This document shows, piece after piece, positions 19,753 to 27,807 of a stretch of 64,000 nucleotides of DNA. The stretch's first letter is position 1. Each line of letters begins with the position of its first letter. The DNA lies in contig CBDCMR010000004.1 in the NCBI GenBank assembly GCA_965219035.1, forward strand, positions 806,001 to 870,000, in the 5' to 3' direction. The notes under the pieces were generated by a model. That model was not told where the DNA came from and did no database searches. It saw only the letters and a list, made by a program, of their open reading frames with translations. A program made the position numbers and the translations under genes. Source of the DNA: CBDCKN01 sp965219035. GTDB lineage: Bacteria > Gemmatimonadota > Gemmatimonadetes > Longimicrobiales > Gaopeijiaceae.

Positions 19753-20328
19753 ATGGAACCGAGACTACTGAAGCACTATAAGGCGCACGCCCGCCCACGG
19801 CTGGCGGAGCAGTTCCAGTGGGAGAACCCCCACCGGATCCCCAAGATCGTGAAGGTGGTGCTGAACGTGGGGGTGGGCGAGGCGTCGAAGAACGCCAAGC
19901 TCCTGACCTCTGTGGTAGACGAGCTGGGCGTGATCACCGGCCAGAAGGCCGTCATCACCCGGGCCCGGAAGTCGATCTCGAACTTCCAGCTCCGCGAGGG
20001 CATGCCCATCGGAGCGTCGGTCACGCTTCGGCGGAGCCGGATGTACGAATTCCTGGATCGGCTTGTGAGCATCGTCATACCGCGAGTGAGGGACTTCCGC
20101 GGGCTGCGGACGCGGGCCTTCGACGGCCGGGGGAACTTCACCATGGGCGTCCGGGAGCAGATCATTTTTCCGGAGATCGACTACGACAAGGTCAGTCAGA
20201 TTCACGGAATGAACATTACCGTCGTCACGACAACGGATAAGGACGACGAGGCGCTTGCGCTGCTTCGCGAGATGGGCTTCCCCTTCCAAGGGGCGGTTCC
20301 TGTCATAATCGGGCAGCACGCGAACTAA
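19753..20328 (+). CDS. rplE: 50S ribosomal protein L5
   Basis: L5 anchors 5S rRNA and contacts S13. The 191-residue product carries HRIPKIVKVVLNVGVGEASKN, TGQKAVITRARKSISNFQLREG and FDGRGNFTMGVREQIIFPEIDYD. ATG 19753 (GAGAGAGAG upstream) is preferred to the TTG at 19735. Full length. Confidence 0.97.
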   Translation: MEPRLLKHYKAHARPRLAEQFQWENPHRIPKIVKVVLNVGVGEASKNAKLLTSVVDELGVITGQKAVITRARKSISNFQLREGMPIGASVTLRRSRMYEFLDRLVSIVIPRVRDFRGLRTRAFDGRGNFTMGVREQIIFPEIDYDKVSQIHGMNITVVTTTDKDDEALALLREMGFPFQGAVPVIIGQHAN

Positions 20329-20346
20329 CACAGACAGGGGAGTTCG

Positions 20347-20532
20347 ATGGCCAGGAAGGCGTTGATCGAGAAGAACAACCGCAAACCCAAGTATCCGGGG
20401 CGACATCGGAATCGCTGTCAGCGCTGCGGGCGCCCTCGTGCGTACATTCGGAAGTTCGGGCTCTGCCGAATCTGTTTCCGTCAGAAGGCTCTCATGGGAG
20501 AGATCCCGGGCGTCCGGAAATCAAGCTGGTAA
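20347..20532 (+). CDS. rpsN: 30S ribosomal protein S14, zinc-binding (C+) type
   Basis: A 61-residue short S14 with CQRCGRP and CRICFR, the four-cysteine zinc site of the type Z form. This distinguishes it from the longer zinc-free S14 of E. coli. A strong AGGGGAG precedes ATG 20347. Located between L5 and S8 as usual. Confidence 0.97.
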   Translation: MARKALIEKNNRKPKYPGRHRNRCQRCGRPRAYIRKFGLCRICFRQKALMGEIPGVRKSSW

Positions 20533-20547
20533 AGGATCGAAACGGCT

Positions 20548-20940
20548 ATGATGACGGATCCCATTGCGGACATGCTCACGCGCATCCGGAACGCCGGAAC
20601 CGCGGGGCACAGGTGGGCGGACATGCCGGTCTCCAAGCTGAAGACCGAGGTGGCCCGCCTCCTGAAGGACAACCACTTCATCTACGATTACAAGGTCTTG
20701 GACGACGGCAAGTTCGGGATTCTCCGCGTGTACCTCAAGTACCACGAAGAGGGCCCCATCATCCGGCACCTGGAACGGGTGTCACGCCCGGGTCGCCGTC
20801 GTTACGTGGCCGTCGCTGACATTCCTCGCGTCCGGAACGGGCTGGGGATGGCCATCCTCTCCACTTCCCAGGGACTGATGTCGGACCGGGTGGCTCGCAA
20901 GCAGGGCGTGGGTGGCGAGCTCATGGCTCTGGTCTGGTGA
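20548..20940 (+). CDS. rpsH: 30S ribosomal protein S8
   Basis: S8 binds the central domain of 16S rRNA and in E. coli represses the spc operon. The product contains TDPIADMLTRIRNAGTAGH and the C-terminal GLGMAILSTSQGLMSDRVARK. Two ATGs lie in tandem (20548 and 20551); family starts favour the second (MTDPIADM). 129-130 residues. Confidence 0.97.
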   Translation: MMTDPIADMLTRIRNAGTAGHRWADMPVSKLKTEVARLLKDNHFIYDYKVLDDGKFGILRVYLKYHEEGPIIRHLERVSRPGRRRYVAVADIPRVRNGLGMAILSTSQGLMSDRVARKQGVGGELMALVW

Positions 20941-20954
20941 GGGGATAGAGATCG

Positions 20955-21497
20955 ATGTCGCGGATTGGTAAAATGCCTATAGAAGTGCCGCACGGTGTCG
21001 ACGTGACTCTGAGCGGGCAGAACGTCGAGGTGAAGGGTGGAAAGGGGCAGCTCACCTTCGACGTTCACGCCGATATCACGGTCACGCTGGATGACGGGGT
21101 GCTCCGAGTGACACGTCCTTCGGATCAACCGCGGCACCGGGCGCTGCACGGCCTCACACGCACCCTCATCGCCAACATGATCGAGGGCGTGGTCAGCGGG
21201 TTCAGCAAAACTCTTGAGATCCAAGGGATAGGATACAAGGCGCAGAAGAAGGGATCGGGCATCGTCCTGACCCTCGGGTTCTCGCACACTATCGACTATC
21301 CGGCGCCCGACGGCGTGGATCTCGACTTACCGAACCCGACCACCATCGTGGTTTCGGGGGTCGACAAGCAGAAGGTGGGCCAAGCGGCCGCCGAGATTCG
21401 CGGCTTCCGTCCCCCGGAGCCGTACAAGGGGAAGGGTATCCGCTACCAGGGCGAGCACGTCCGCCGCAAGGCCGGCAAGACGGCTGTCGCCGTCTAA
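20955..21497 (+). CDS. rplF: 50S ribosomal protein L6
   Basis: L6 lies near the factor-binding site. The 180-residue protein starts MSRIGKMPIEVPHGVDVTL and includes the GIGYKAQKKGSGIVLTLGFSH core and the C-terminal GIRYQGEHVRRKAGKTAV end. Two-domain length is normal. Confidence 0.98.
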   Translation: MSRIGKMPIEVPHGVDVTLSGQNVEVKGGKGQLTFDVHADITVTLDDGVLRVTRPSDQPRHRALHGLTRTLIANMIEGVVSGFSKTLEIQGIGYKAQKKGSGIVLTLGFSHTIDYPAPDGVDLDLPNPTTIVVSGVDKQKVGQAAAEIRGFRPPEPYKGKGIRYQGEHVRRKAGKTAVAV

Positions 21498-21511
21498 GAG
21501 CGAACGAGATC

Positions 21512-21892
21512 ATGAGCAGAAAAGTCATCAAGGCTCGAGGTACACAGCGAGCCCGAAGGCACGCCCGGATCCGCAAGAAGATCTGGGGCACGGCGGAGCG
21601 TCCGAGGCTCGTAGTGTTCCGTTCCCTGAAGAACTTCGAGGGGCAGGTCGTAGACGACGACGCCGGCAACACGCTGGTGGGTCTGTCCACGCTCAGTCCC
21701 GACCTTGCCGACTTCAAGGCCGAGGGCTCGAACCCACGGATCGAGCACGCCCGGGCGGCCGGGAAGCTCATCGGGGAGCGGGCGGTGGCCAAGGGAGTCG
21801 AGGCAGTCGTGTTCGATCGCGGGGGATACCAGTATCACGGCCGGGTCAAGGCCTTCGCCGAGGGCGCCCGGGAGGGAGGGCTGCAGTTCTGA
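21512..21892 (+). CDS. rplR: 50S ribosomal protein L18
   Basis: L18 binds 5S rRNA. The 126-residue product has the basic start RGTQRARRHARIRKKIWGT and RPRLVVFRSLKNFEGQVVDD, with the C-terminal VVFDRGGYQYHGRVKAFAEGAREGGL. Its stop overlaps the start of rpsE (TGATG). Confidence 0.97.
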   Translation: MSRKVIKARGTQRARRHARIRKKIWGTAERPRLVVFRSLKNFEGQVVDDDAGNTLVGLSTLSPDLADFKAEGSNPRIEHARAAGKLIGERAVAKGVEAVVFDRGGYQYHGRVKAFAEGAREGGLQF

Positions 21893-22422
21893 TGGCCAGG
21901 GACCAGAGACGCAGAGAGAGTCGCGGGCGCGAGTCCGAGTTTAGCGAGAACGTGATTCACATCAACCGCGTGGCCAAGGTCGTGAAGGGTGGCCGCCGGT
22001 TCTCGTTCACCGCGCTCGTGTCCGTCGGTGACCAGAAGGGTCGTGTGGGCATCGGGCTGGCCAAGGCCAACGAGGTGGCCGAAGCCATCCGCAAGGCCTT
22101 CGAGCGCGGCAAGAAGGAGATGGTGGAGATCCCCGTTCGGAACGGGACCATCCCTCACGAGATCATCGGTCGCTGGGGTGCCGGGTGCGTCATGTTGCGT
22201 CCTGCGGCGCCCGGAACGGGTGTGATCGCCGGTGGGCCGGTCCGCTCCGTCCTGGAAGCCGTGGGCATCAAGGACATCCTCACTAAGAGCCTCGGGAGCA
22301 ACAACCCGATCAACGTGGTGAGAGCCACCATGGAGGGACTCACGAACCTGGTCACGCCCGAGCAGGCGGCACAGGAGCGCGGCGTTCCCGTGGAGGTCAT
22401 CCTGGGAGGCGATCGTGGCTAA
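21892..22422 (+). CDS. rpsE: 30S ribosomal protein S5
   Basis: S5 shapes the mRNA entry site and accuracy. The 176-residue product has VIHINRVAKVVKGGRRFSFTALV, the dsRNA-binding fold and RPAAPGTGVIAGGPVRSVLE. The last codons overlap the rpmD start by 8 bases. Confidence 0.98.
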   Translation: MARDQRRRESRGRESEFSENVIHINRVAKVVKGGRRFSFTALVSVGDQKGRVGIGLAKANEVAEAIRKAFERGKKEMVEIPVRNGTIPHEIIGRWGAGCVMLRPAAPGTGVIAGGPVRSVLEAVGIKDILTKSLGSNNPINVVRATMEGLTNLVTPEQAAQERGVPVEVILGGDRG

Positions 22423-22597
22423 GAAGCTGTCCATCGTCCAGGTGCGGAGTGGGGTCGGGCGGAAGTTGAAGCACCGGCGCACGCTGGAGGCCCTGGGGTT
22501 CAAGAAGCACCAGCAGACGGTGGTACATGACGACACACCCGCCATCCGCGGGATGGTGAAGCAGGTTTGGCACCTGGTAAAGGTGGAAGAGATCTGA
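22415..22597 (+). CDS. rpmD: 50S ribosomal protein L30
   Basis: A 60-residue protein starting at GTG 22415 with KKLSIVQVRSGVGRKLKHRR and TLEALGFKKHQQTVVHDDTP, typical of L30. GGGAGGCGATC upstream supports the GTG start inside rpsE. Confidence 0.95.
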   Translation: MAKKLSIVQVRSGVGRKLKHRRTLEALGFKKHQQTVVHDDTPAIRGMVKQVWHLVKVEEI

Positions 22598-22599
22598 GA

Positions 22600-23142
22600 A
22601 TGGCTGAGCTACACGAACTACGTCCCGCTCGCGGCTCTCATCGCCGCTCGAAGCGGAAGGGGCGAGGCCCCGGCTCCGGGAAAGGCAAGACCGCCGGTCG
22701 CGGAGAGAACGGCCAGAAGTCCCGCAGTGGTGGCTCCGTCCGTCCGGGATTCGAGGGTGGACAGATGCCCTTGCAGAGGCGCATCCCGAAGCGGGGGTTC
22801 ACGCCGCGCAAGCGCACGGTGTACCAGATCGTGAATGTGGGGGATCTAGCTCGTGTCGAGGGGACCACGGTCAACCCGGAGGTGTTGAAGGAAGCGGGGT
22901 TGATCCGATCCGCAGAGGGGCTGATCAAGATTCTCGCCATGGGCGAGGTGAACCAGGCCTACTCCGTGGAGGCTCACAAGTTCAGCGGCGGAGCCGTGAC
23001 CAAGATCGAAGTGGCCGGAGGCTCGGCTACGGTCCTGACTCGCGGCGGGGGCAATGGAGCGGCCGAGGCATCCGAGCCCGCCGAGCAGGCCGAGGCGCCG
23101 GCCGCAGAGGATGTTGAAGGCGAAGCGGAGACCGATGGTTAA
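22600..23142 (+). CDS. rplO: 50S ribosomal protein L15 with acidic tail
   Basis: L15 is a late assembly protein. ATG 22600 gives 180 residues: the Gly/Arg-rich N-terminus (SHRRSKRKGRGPGSGKGKTA, GFEGGQMPLQRRIPKRGF) and the C-terminal fold (ILAMGEVNQAYSVEAHKFSGGA) are normal. A Glu/Ala-rich tail of about 30 residues (from AAEASEPAEQAEAPAAEDVE) extends beyond most homologues. It overlaps secY by 8 bases. Confidence 0.96.
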   Translation: MAELHELRPARGSHRRSKRKGRGPGSGKGKTAGRGENGQKSRSGGSVRPGFEGGQMPLQRRIPKRGFTPRKRTVYQIVNVGDLARVEGTTVNPEVLKEAGLIRSAEGLIKILAMGEVNQAYSVEAHKFSGGAVTKIEVAGGSATVLTRGGGNGAAEASEPAEQAEAPAAEDVEGEAETDG

Positions 23143-24448
23143 CCCGATTCCGAATCTTTTCCGGGTTCCGGAGCTCAAAGAGAAGATCCTCTTTACGCTC
23201 TTCATCATGCTTGTCTTCCGGTTCGGTGCACACATCACCGTTCCGGGCGTGGACGTGGGGATCCTCCGACAGCAGTTCGGCGCCCTCCAGGGCGGGATCC
23301 TCGGCATCTACGACATGTTCGTGGGTGGCGGTCTCAGCCGGGCCACGATCCTTGCCCTGGGCATCATGCCCTATATCTCCGCCAGCATCATGTTCCAGCT
23401 GCTGGCCGCCGTCTTCCCGACCGTGGAGAAGATGCAAAAAGAGGGCGAGGACGGACGGCAGAAGCTGACGCAGTGGACCCGTTACACTACGGTTGTCCTG
23501 AGCGCCGTCCAGGGGTTCAGCTACGCCGCCTTCCTCAACAGCACGGGTGCGGTCCGGGACCCCGGCTTCCTGTTCAACATGACCACCACGGTGACGCTCA
23601 CGGTGGGCGCCATCTTCGTCATGTGGCTCGGTGAGCAGATCACGGAGCGCGGGATCGGAAACGGCATGTCGCTCCTGATCTTCTTCTCCATCATCGAGAG
23701 CTTCCCGGCAGCCGTGGCCAGGACCTGGGAGTCGTTCATCGCCGGGCAGATCAAGATCGTCGCGGTCGTGATGCTCATCGTGGTGCTGATCTCGATCACC
23801 GCGGCCGTAGTGGCCATGACCATGGGCGCGAGGAAGATCCCGGTTCAGATACCACGGAAGGTGGTGGGGCGCGGGCGCATCCGGGAGGGGCAGAAGAGCT
23901 TCGTTCCGCTACGCGTCAACTCGGCCGGCGTCATGCCCATCATCTTCGCCCAGTCCTTCATCGTCGTGCCGGGCACCATCGCCCAGTTCGCCGGCCAGAC
24001 AGGCGGATTCCTCGACACCATCGCCGACATCTTCCAGCCCGGGAAGGTCTACTACATCACCTACGGGCTGCTGATCGTCTTCTTCACGTACTTCTACACG
24101 GCCATCATCTTCAACCCTGTGGACCTGGCCGAGAACCTGAAGAAGCAGGGAGCCTTCGTACCGGGTGTGAAGCCGGGAGCCCGTACCGCCGAGTACATCG
24201 ATCGTGTGCTCACGAGAGTCACGCTTCCGGGGTCGATCTATCTGGCGCTGATCGCGCTGGTGCCGTTCTGGATCTTCGACATCTTCAATATCCAGACGTT
24301 CTTCTTCGGTGGAACCGGCCTCCTGATCGTCGTGGGCGTGGGACTGGACACCGTCCAGCAGGCGCAGCAGCACCTGCTGCTCCGCCACTACGACGGGTTC
24401 ATGAAGAAGGGCCGTGTGAAGTTGCGCGGTCGTTCACGATACATGTAG
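23135..24448 (+). CDS. secY: protein translocase subunit SecY
   Basis: A 437-residue, ten-helix channel protein of the Sec translocon in the inner membrane. ATG 23135 begins MVNPIPNLFRVPELKEKILF. Hallmarks include the plug region after FGAHITVPGVD, GIMPYISASIMFQLL, GERGIGNGMSLLIF-like ITERGIGNGMSLLIFF, and VVGRGRIREGQKSFVPLRVNSAGVMP before helix 7. Start codons further upstream (from 23054) belong to the overlapping rplO frame. Co-transcribed with ribosomal genes as in most bacteria. Confidence 0.98.
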   Translation: MVNPIPNLFRVPELKEKILFTLFIMLVFRFGAHITVPGVDVGILRQQFGALQGGILGIYDMFVGGGLSRATILALGIMPYISASIMFQLLAAVFPTVEKMQKEGEDGRQKLTQWTRYTTVVLSAVQGFSYAAFLNSTGAVRDPGFLFNMTTTVTLTVGAIFVMWLGEQITERGIGNGMSLLIFFSIIESFPAAVARTWESFIAGQIKIVAVVMLIVVLISITAAVVAMTMGARKIPVQIPRKVVGRGRIREGQKSFVPLRVNSAGVMPIIFAQSFIVVPGTIAQFAGQTGGFLDTIADIFQPGKVYYITYGLLIVFFTYFYTAIIFNPVDLAENLKKQGAFVPGVKPGARTAEYIDRVLTRVTLPGSIYLALIALVPFWIFDIFNIQTFFFGGTGLLIVVGVGLDTVQQAQQHLLLRHYDGFMKKGRVKLRGRSRYM

Positions 24449-24474
24449 CGCGGCCAGAGAGACGACCGACGCTC

Positions 24475-25128
24475 ATGTACGTCATTCTCTTGGGACCCCC
24501 GGGGGTTGGAAAAGGCACCCAGGGGGTCCTTCTTGCCGAGGCTCAAGGTTGGGAGCGGGTGGTCACCGGCGACCTGCTCCGCCAGGCCCGTGCTCAGGAA
24601 ACCGACCTCGGCCGGGAGGCGCAGCCCTTCATGGACGCGGGGGCGCTCGTCCCGGACAACGTCATGATAGCCATGGTGAAGGAGAAGCTGGCAACCCTGC
24701 CCGCCGGCACGGGCGTCGTCTTCGACGGCTTCCCCCGGACCAGCTCTCAGTCGTCGGGTCTCAGCATGATGCTCAGTGAGCTGGGCATGAAGATCGATCA
24801 CATCGTGGTGCTCGAGGCGGAGGATGCATCCCTTGTCGAGAGGATCGCCGGCCGCCGGTCGTGCCCGGAGTGTGGCGCGGTCTACAACATCTCCCTGGCC
24901 CCGCCCGTCGAGGACGGCGTGTGCGACAACGATGGCGCTGTCCTCCAGCACCGGACCGACGATCACCCCGGCACTGTCCAGAATCGTCTGGACGTGTACC
25001 AGCGTCAGACCGCGCCCCTCATCGAATACTACGAGGCCAGCGGCGCCCCGGTGCACCACGTGGACGGTGAACAGAGCGTAGAGGCTGTGCACGCGGCCGT
25101 GGTCGCCGCCTTGGGGCTGGCCCGATGA
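24475..25128 (+). CDS. adk: adenylate kinase
   Basis: Catalyses ATP + AMP = 2 ADP. The 217-residue long-LID form carries the P-loop GPPGVGKGT (residues 7-15), VVTGDLLR, FDGFPRTSSQ and the LID segment RRSCPECGAVYN...CDNDGAVLQHRTDD, a probable C-C-C-D zinc site, and NRLDVYQRQTAPLIEYY. The usual AMP-site glycine-rich PRT motif is intact. Its end overlaps the map start by 4 bases (ATGA). Confidence 0.96.
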   Translation: MYVILLGPPGVGKGTQGVLLAEAQGWERVVTGDLLRQARAQETDLGREAQPFMDAGALVPDNVMIAMVKEKLATLPAGTGVVFDGFPRTSSQSSGLSMMLSELGMKIDHIVVLEAEDASLVERIAGRRSCPECGAVYNISLAPPVEDGVCDNDGAVLQHRTDDHPGTVQNRLDVYQRQTAPLIEYYEASGAPVHHVDGEQSVEAVHAAVVAALGLAR

Positions 25129-25895
25129 TCCACCTCAAGACCCCCCAAGAGATCGAGGTGATCGCCCGCGGAGGGGCCATCATCGCCGACTTCCTCGTCG
25201 AGATACAGCCTCGCATCGTTCCCGGTGTATCGACGCTGGAGCTGGACGTGTTCGCCGACGACTTCATCCGCTCCTACGACGGTGCCGAGCCGGCGTTCAA
25301 GGGGCTCTACGGCTTCGCAGGGAGCGTCTGCATCTCGTTGAACGAAGAGGTGGTCCACGGAATCCCCAAGGCGAACCGGATGCTGGCGGAGGGTGACATC
25401 GTCTCTATCGACGTCGGGGTGAAGCTGGACGGCTGGTGCTCCGACTCGGCCTGGACCTTCCCGGTGGGAGAGCTGGACGAGCAGGGCCGTCACCTCCTCG
25501 CCGTGACGGAAGAGGCTCTCCATGCGGCCATCACGGCAGCCGTGAAGGACAACCACGTTGGGGACATCGGTGCTGCCGTCATGGCGCGGGTGGAGGGGAC
25601 GGGACTGCACATAATCCCGGATCTCGTGGGCCACGGTGTGGGCCGGGAAGTCCACGAAGAGCCTCAAGTCTCGAACCTGGGACGCCCGGGTGTGGGCCCT
25701 CTCCTCCGGGAGGGCATGGTCCTCGCCATCGAGCCCATGCTCGTATTGGGAACCGAGAACATCAGGACGCTCGAGGATCGCTGGACCGTCGTGACTCAGG
25801 ACGGCACCAGGTCGGCCCATTTCGAGCATACCGTAGCCGTGACGGCCAACGGACCGCGCATCCTGACCGCGGCCCCCGTGGAGACGCCCGCCTGA
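25125..25895 (+). CDS. map: methionine aminopeptidase type I
   Basis: Removes the initiator methionine from nascent proteins. The 256-residue protein has the pita-bread fold landmarks: SVCISLNEEVVHGIP, DIVSIDVGVKLDGWCSDSAWTF (two metal-binding Asp), the histidine in LVGHGVGREVHEEP, and Glu ligands in LAIEPM and HFEHTVAVT. Length is typical. No infA follows, unlike the usual map-infA-rpmJ order. Confidence 0.96.
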   Translation: MIHLKTPQEIEVIARGGAIIADFLVEIQPRIVPGVSTLELDVFADDFIRSYDGAEPAFKGLYGFAGSVCISLNEEVVHGIPKANRMLAEGDIVSIDVGVKLDGWCSDSAWTFPVGELDEQGRHLLAVTEEALHAAITAAVKDNHVGDIGAAVMARVEGTGLHIIPDLVGHGVGREVHEEPQVSNLGRPGVGPLLREGMVLAIEPMLVLGTENIRTLEDRWTVVTQDGTRSAHFEHTVAVTANGPRILTAAPVETPA

Positions 25896-25998
25896 GCGTG
25901 ACACGAGACGTCGAAGACCCCCCGGAATGCCTTGAAGGGCAAGGAGCCTTTCATTATCATTACAAGCTCTGCTAGAAACGCACGTAAAGGCATGAAAA

Positions 25999-26115
25999 AT
26001 GAAGGTACGTAGCAGCGTAAAACCGATTTGCGAACACTGTAAAGTGATCCGTCGCCGGGGCGTGGTGAGGATCATTTGTTCGCGCAATCCAAAGCACAAA
26101 CAACGCCAAGGATAG
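25999..26115 (+). CDS. rpmJ: 50S ribosomal protein L36 (zinc type)
   Basis: A 38-residue protein, MKVRSSVKPICEHCKVIRRR followed by GVVRIICSRNPKHKQRQG. The CxxC, single Cys and His form the zinc site of the C+ L36. AAAGG at 25986-25990 precedes ATG 25999 by 8 bases. It lies between map and rpsM as expected, with infA missing. Confidence 0.96.
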   Translation: MKVRSSVKPICEHCKVIRRRGVVRIICSRNPKHKQRQG

Positions 26116-26116
26116 C

Positions 26117-26244
26117 CTCGCGCGGCCCATAGCGGTGCGGGGCGGTGTCGGGCTTCAGACCGCGCTCCCTGCGGCGTACCGTGAGTACGCCTTAGTCGCG
26201 CGCCTTCGCCCTCCTACTCCCGCATCCACTATGGACCGCGCGAG
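26117..26244. repeat. long imperfect palindrome between rpmJ and rpsM
   Basis: CTCGCGCGGCCCATAG (26117-26132) pairs with CTATGGACCGCGCGAG (26229-26244), 15 of 16 positions. Inside, GGCGTAC (26173-26179) and GTACGCC (26185-26191) form a perfect 7-bp hairpin. The layout (long outer stem, nested perfect hairpin, no T-run) resembles the structure after rpoC, though the sequences differ. It directly follows the rpmJ stop. Confidence 0.6.
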
Positions 26245-26332
26245 TGGAGTGAGTCAGCGGGTTGATGGCAAGCTGGGGCAGTGGGCTGATCTAGCAGAAG
26301 CGCATTCGATCACGAGTTGAAGAGACGGTAGT

Positions 26333-26713
26333 ATGGCACGCATCGCAGGTGTTGATCTTCCGAAGAACAAGAGGATAGAGGTCGCGCTGACCTACATCTA
26401 TGGCATTGGGGCGTCCCGGTCGCAGGTGATTCTCGATAATACGGGTGTCGATCCGGACCGCCGTACCGTCGATCTCACAGACGACGACGTGAACCAGCTG
26501 CGTCGAGAGATCGAAGGCAGCTACAAGGTAGAGGGTGCCCTCCGCACCGAAGTCTCCATGAACATCAGGCGGCTCATGGACATCGGGTGCTATCGGGGCC
26601 TCAGGCATCGCCGGGGCCTGCCGGTACGCGGACAGCGCACCCACACGAACGCCCGGACCCACAAGGGTCAGCGACGGGCTATCGCAGGCAAGAAAAGGGC
26701 GCCGAAGAAGTAG
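26333..26713 (+). CDS. rpsM: 30S ribosomal protein S13
   Basis: S13 sits in the 30S head and contacts the P-site tRNA and L5. The 126-residue product has MARIAGVDLPKNKRIEVALTYIYGIG, the YRGLRHRRGLPVRGQRTHTNART signature and a basic C-terminal tail. First gene of the alpha operon. AGAGACGG lies upstream. Confidence 0.98.
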   Translation: MARIAGVDLPKNKRIEVALTYIYGIGASRSQVILDNTGVDPDRRTVDLTDDDVNQLRREIEGSYKVEGALRTEVSMNIRRLMDIGCYRGLRHRRGLPVRGQRTHTNARTHKGQRRAIAGKKRAPKK

Positions 26714-26770
26714 TCGAGCGCATCGAGCATAGAGAAACGCTTTCGATCAAGACACGACGGACGGTAGTGA

Positions 26771-27160
26771 GTGGCCGAAGCAGCGTCGCCGCGTAGGCGC
26801 AGCAAGAAGATCGTAGAGGCGGAGGGGGTCGCCCACATCAAGGCGACGTTCAACAACACGCTCATCACGATCACCGACAACGCAGGCAACACCATCGTGT
26901 GGGGCAGCGCCGGCAAGGCCGGCTTCAAGGGCTCCAAGAAGTCGACGCCCTTCGCCGCTACGGTGGCCGCCGAGCAGTGCGGGCGTGAGGCGGTGGCGAT
27001 GGGCGTGAAGCGCGTGAACGTCCGGGTGCACGGGCCTGGCTCTGGACGTGAGTCGGCCATCCAGGCCCTTTCGGCCGCGGGACTGCAGATCAAGGCCATT
27101 CAGGATGTGACCCCGCTTCCCCACAACGGATGCCGCCCGCCCAAGAAGCGCCGGGTCTAG
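26771..27160 (+). CDS. rpsK: 30S ribosomal protein S11
   Basis: S11 forms part of the 30S platform. GTG 26771 gives 129 residues with GVAHIKATFNNTLITITDNAGN, AGKAGFKGSKKSTPFAATVAAE and the C-terminal DVTPLPHNGCRPPKKRRV, the usual end of S11. 57 bases follow rpsM. Confidence 0.97.
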   Translation: MAEAASPRRRSKKIVEAEGVAHIKATFNNTLITITDNAGNTIVWGSAGKAGFKGSKKSTPFAATVAAEQCGREAVAMGVKRVNVRVHGPGSGRESAIQALSAAGLQIKAIQDVTPLPHNGCRPPKKRRV

Positions 27161-27171
27161 AAGAGAACAGC

Positions 27172-27807
27172 ATGGCACGATACACGGGACCAGTTTGCAA
27201 GCTCTGCAGGCGTGAGGGGCAGAAGCTCTTTCTGAAGGGACAGAAGTGCTACACGGAGAAGTGCGCCATAGAGCGGCGCGGGTACCCTCCCGGTCAGCAC
27301 GGCCCGGCCCACGCACGGCGGCGCAAGCAGTCCGATTACGCTGTCCAGCTCCGTGAGAAGCAGAAGGTCAAGAGGATCTACGGGCTCCACGAGCGCCCGT
27401 TCCGAACCCTCTTCGAGCGCGCCTCCGCCCGCGATGGCATCACGGGGGAGAACATGCTCATCTCCCTCGAGTCCCGTCTGGACAACGTGATCTTTCGGAT
27501 GGGATTCGCACCGAGCCGAAGCGCCGCCCGGCAGGTCGTTCGGCATCGCCACGTGGAGGTGAACGGGCGCGTCGTGGACGTTCCGTCCTATCAGGTAGGC
27601 TCCGGCGACGAAGTGGCCATACGACCCAAGTCCAGGGACCTGGCGTCGGTACAGGCGAGCCTCGAAGCCCGGACCCGCCCTGCTCTCGTGGAGTGGCTCG
27701 CGCTGGACGAGAAGAATCGCGTCGGCCGCGTCACCCGTCGTCCCACCCGTCAGGACATTCCGCTGGCGGTCCAGGAACAGCTCATCGTGGAGCTTTACTC
27801 GAAGTAA
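27172..27807 (+). CDS. rpsD: 30S ribosomal protein S4, zinc-binding type
   Basis: S4 initiates 30S assembly and can act as an antitermination factor. ATG 27172 (AGAGAACAG upstream) gives 211 residues starting MARYTGPVCKLCRREG, with CKLC and CYTEKC supplying the zinc cysteines of the C+ form. The S4 RNA-binding domain (ESRLDNVIFRMGFAPSRSAARQ) is present. Stop overlaps rpoA (TAATG). Confidence 0.97.
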   Translation: MARYTGPVCKLCRREGQKLFLKGQKCYTEKCAIERRGYPPGQHGPAHARRRKQSDYAVQLREKQKVKRIYGLHERPFRTLFERASARDGITGENMLISLESRLDNVIFRMGFAPSRSAARQVVRHRHVEVNGRVVDVPSYQVGSGDEVAIRPKSRDLASVQASLEARTRPALVEWLALDEKNRVGRVTRRPTRQDIPLAVQEQLIVELYSK

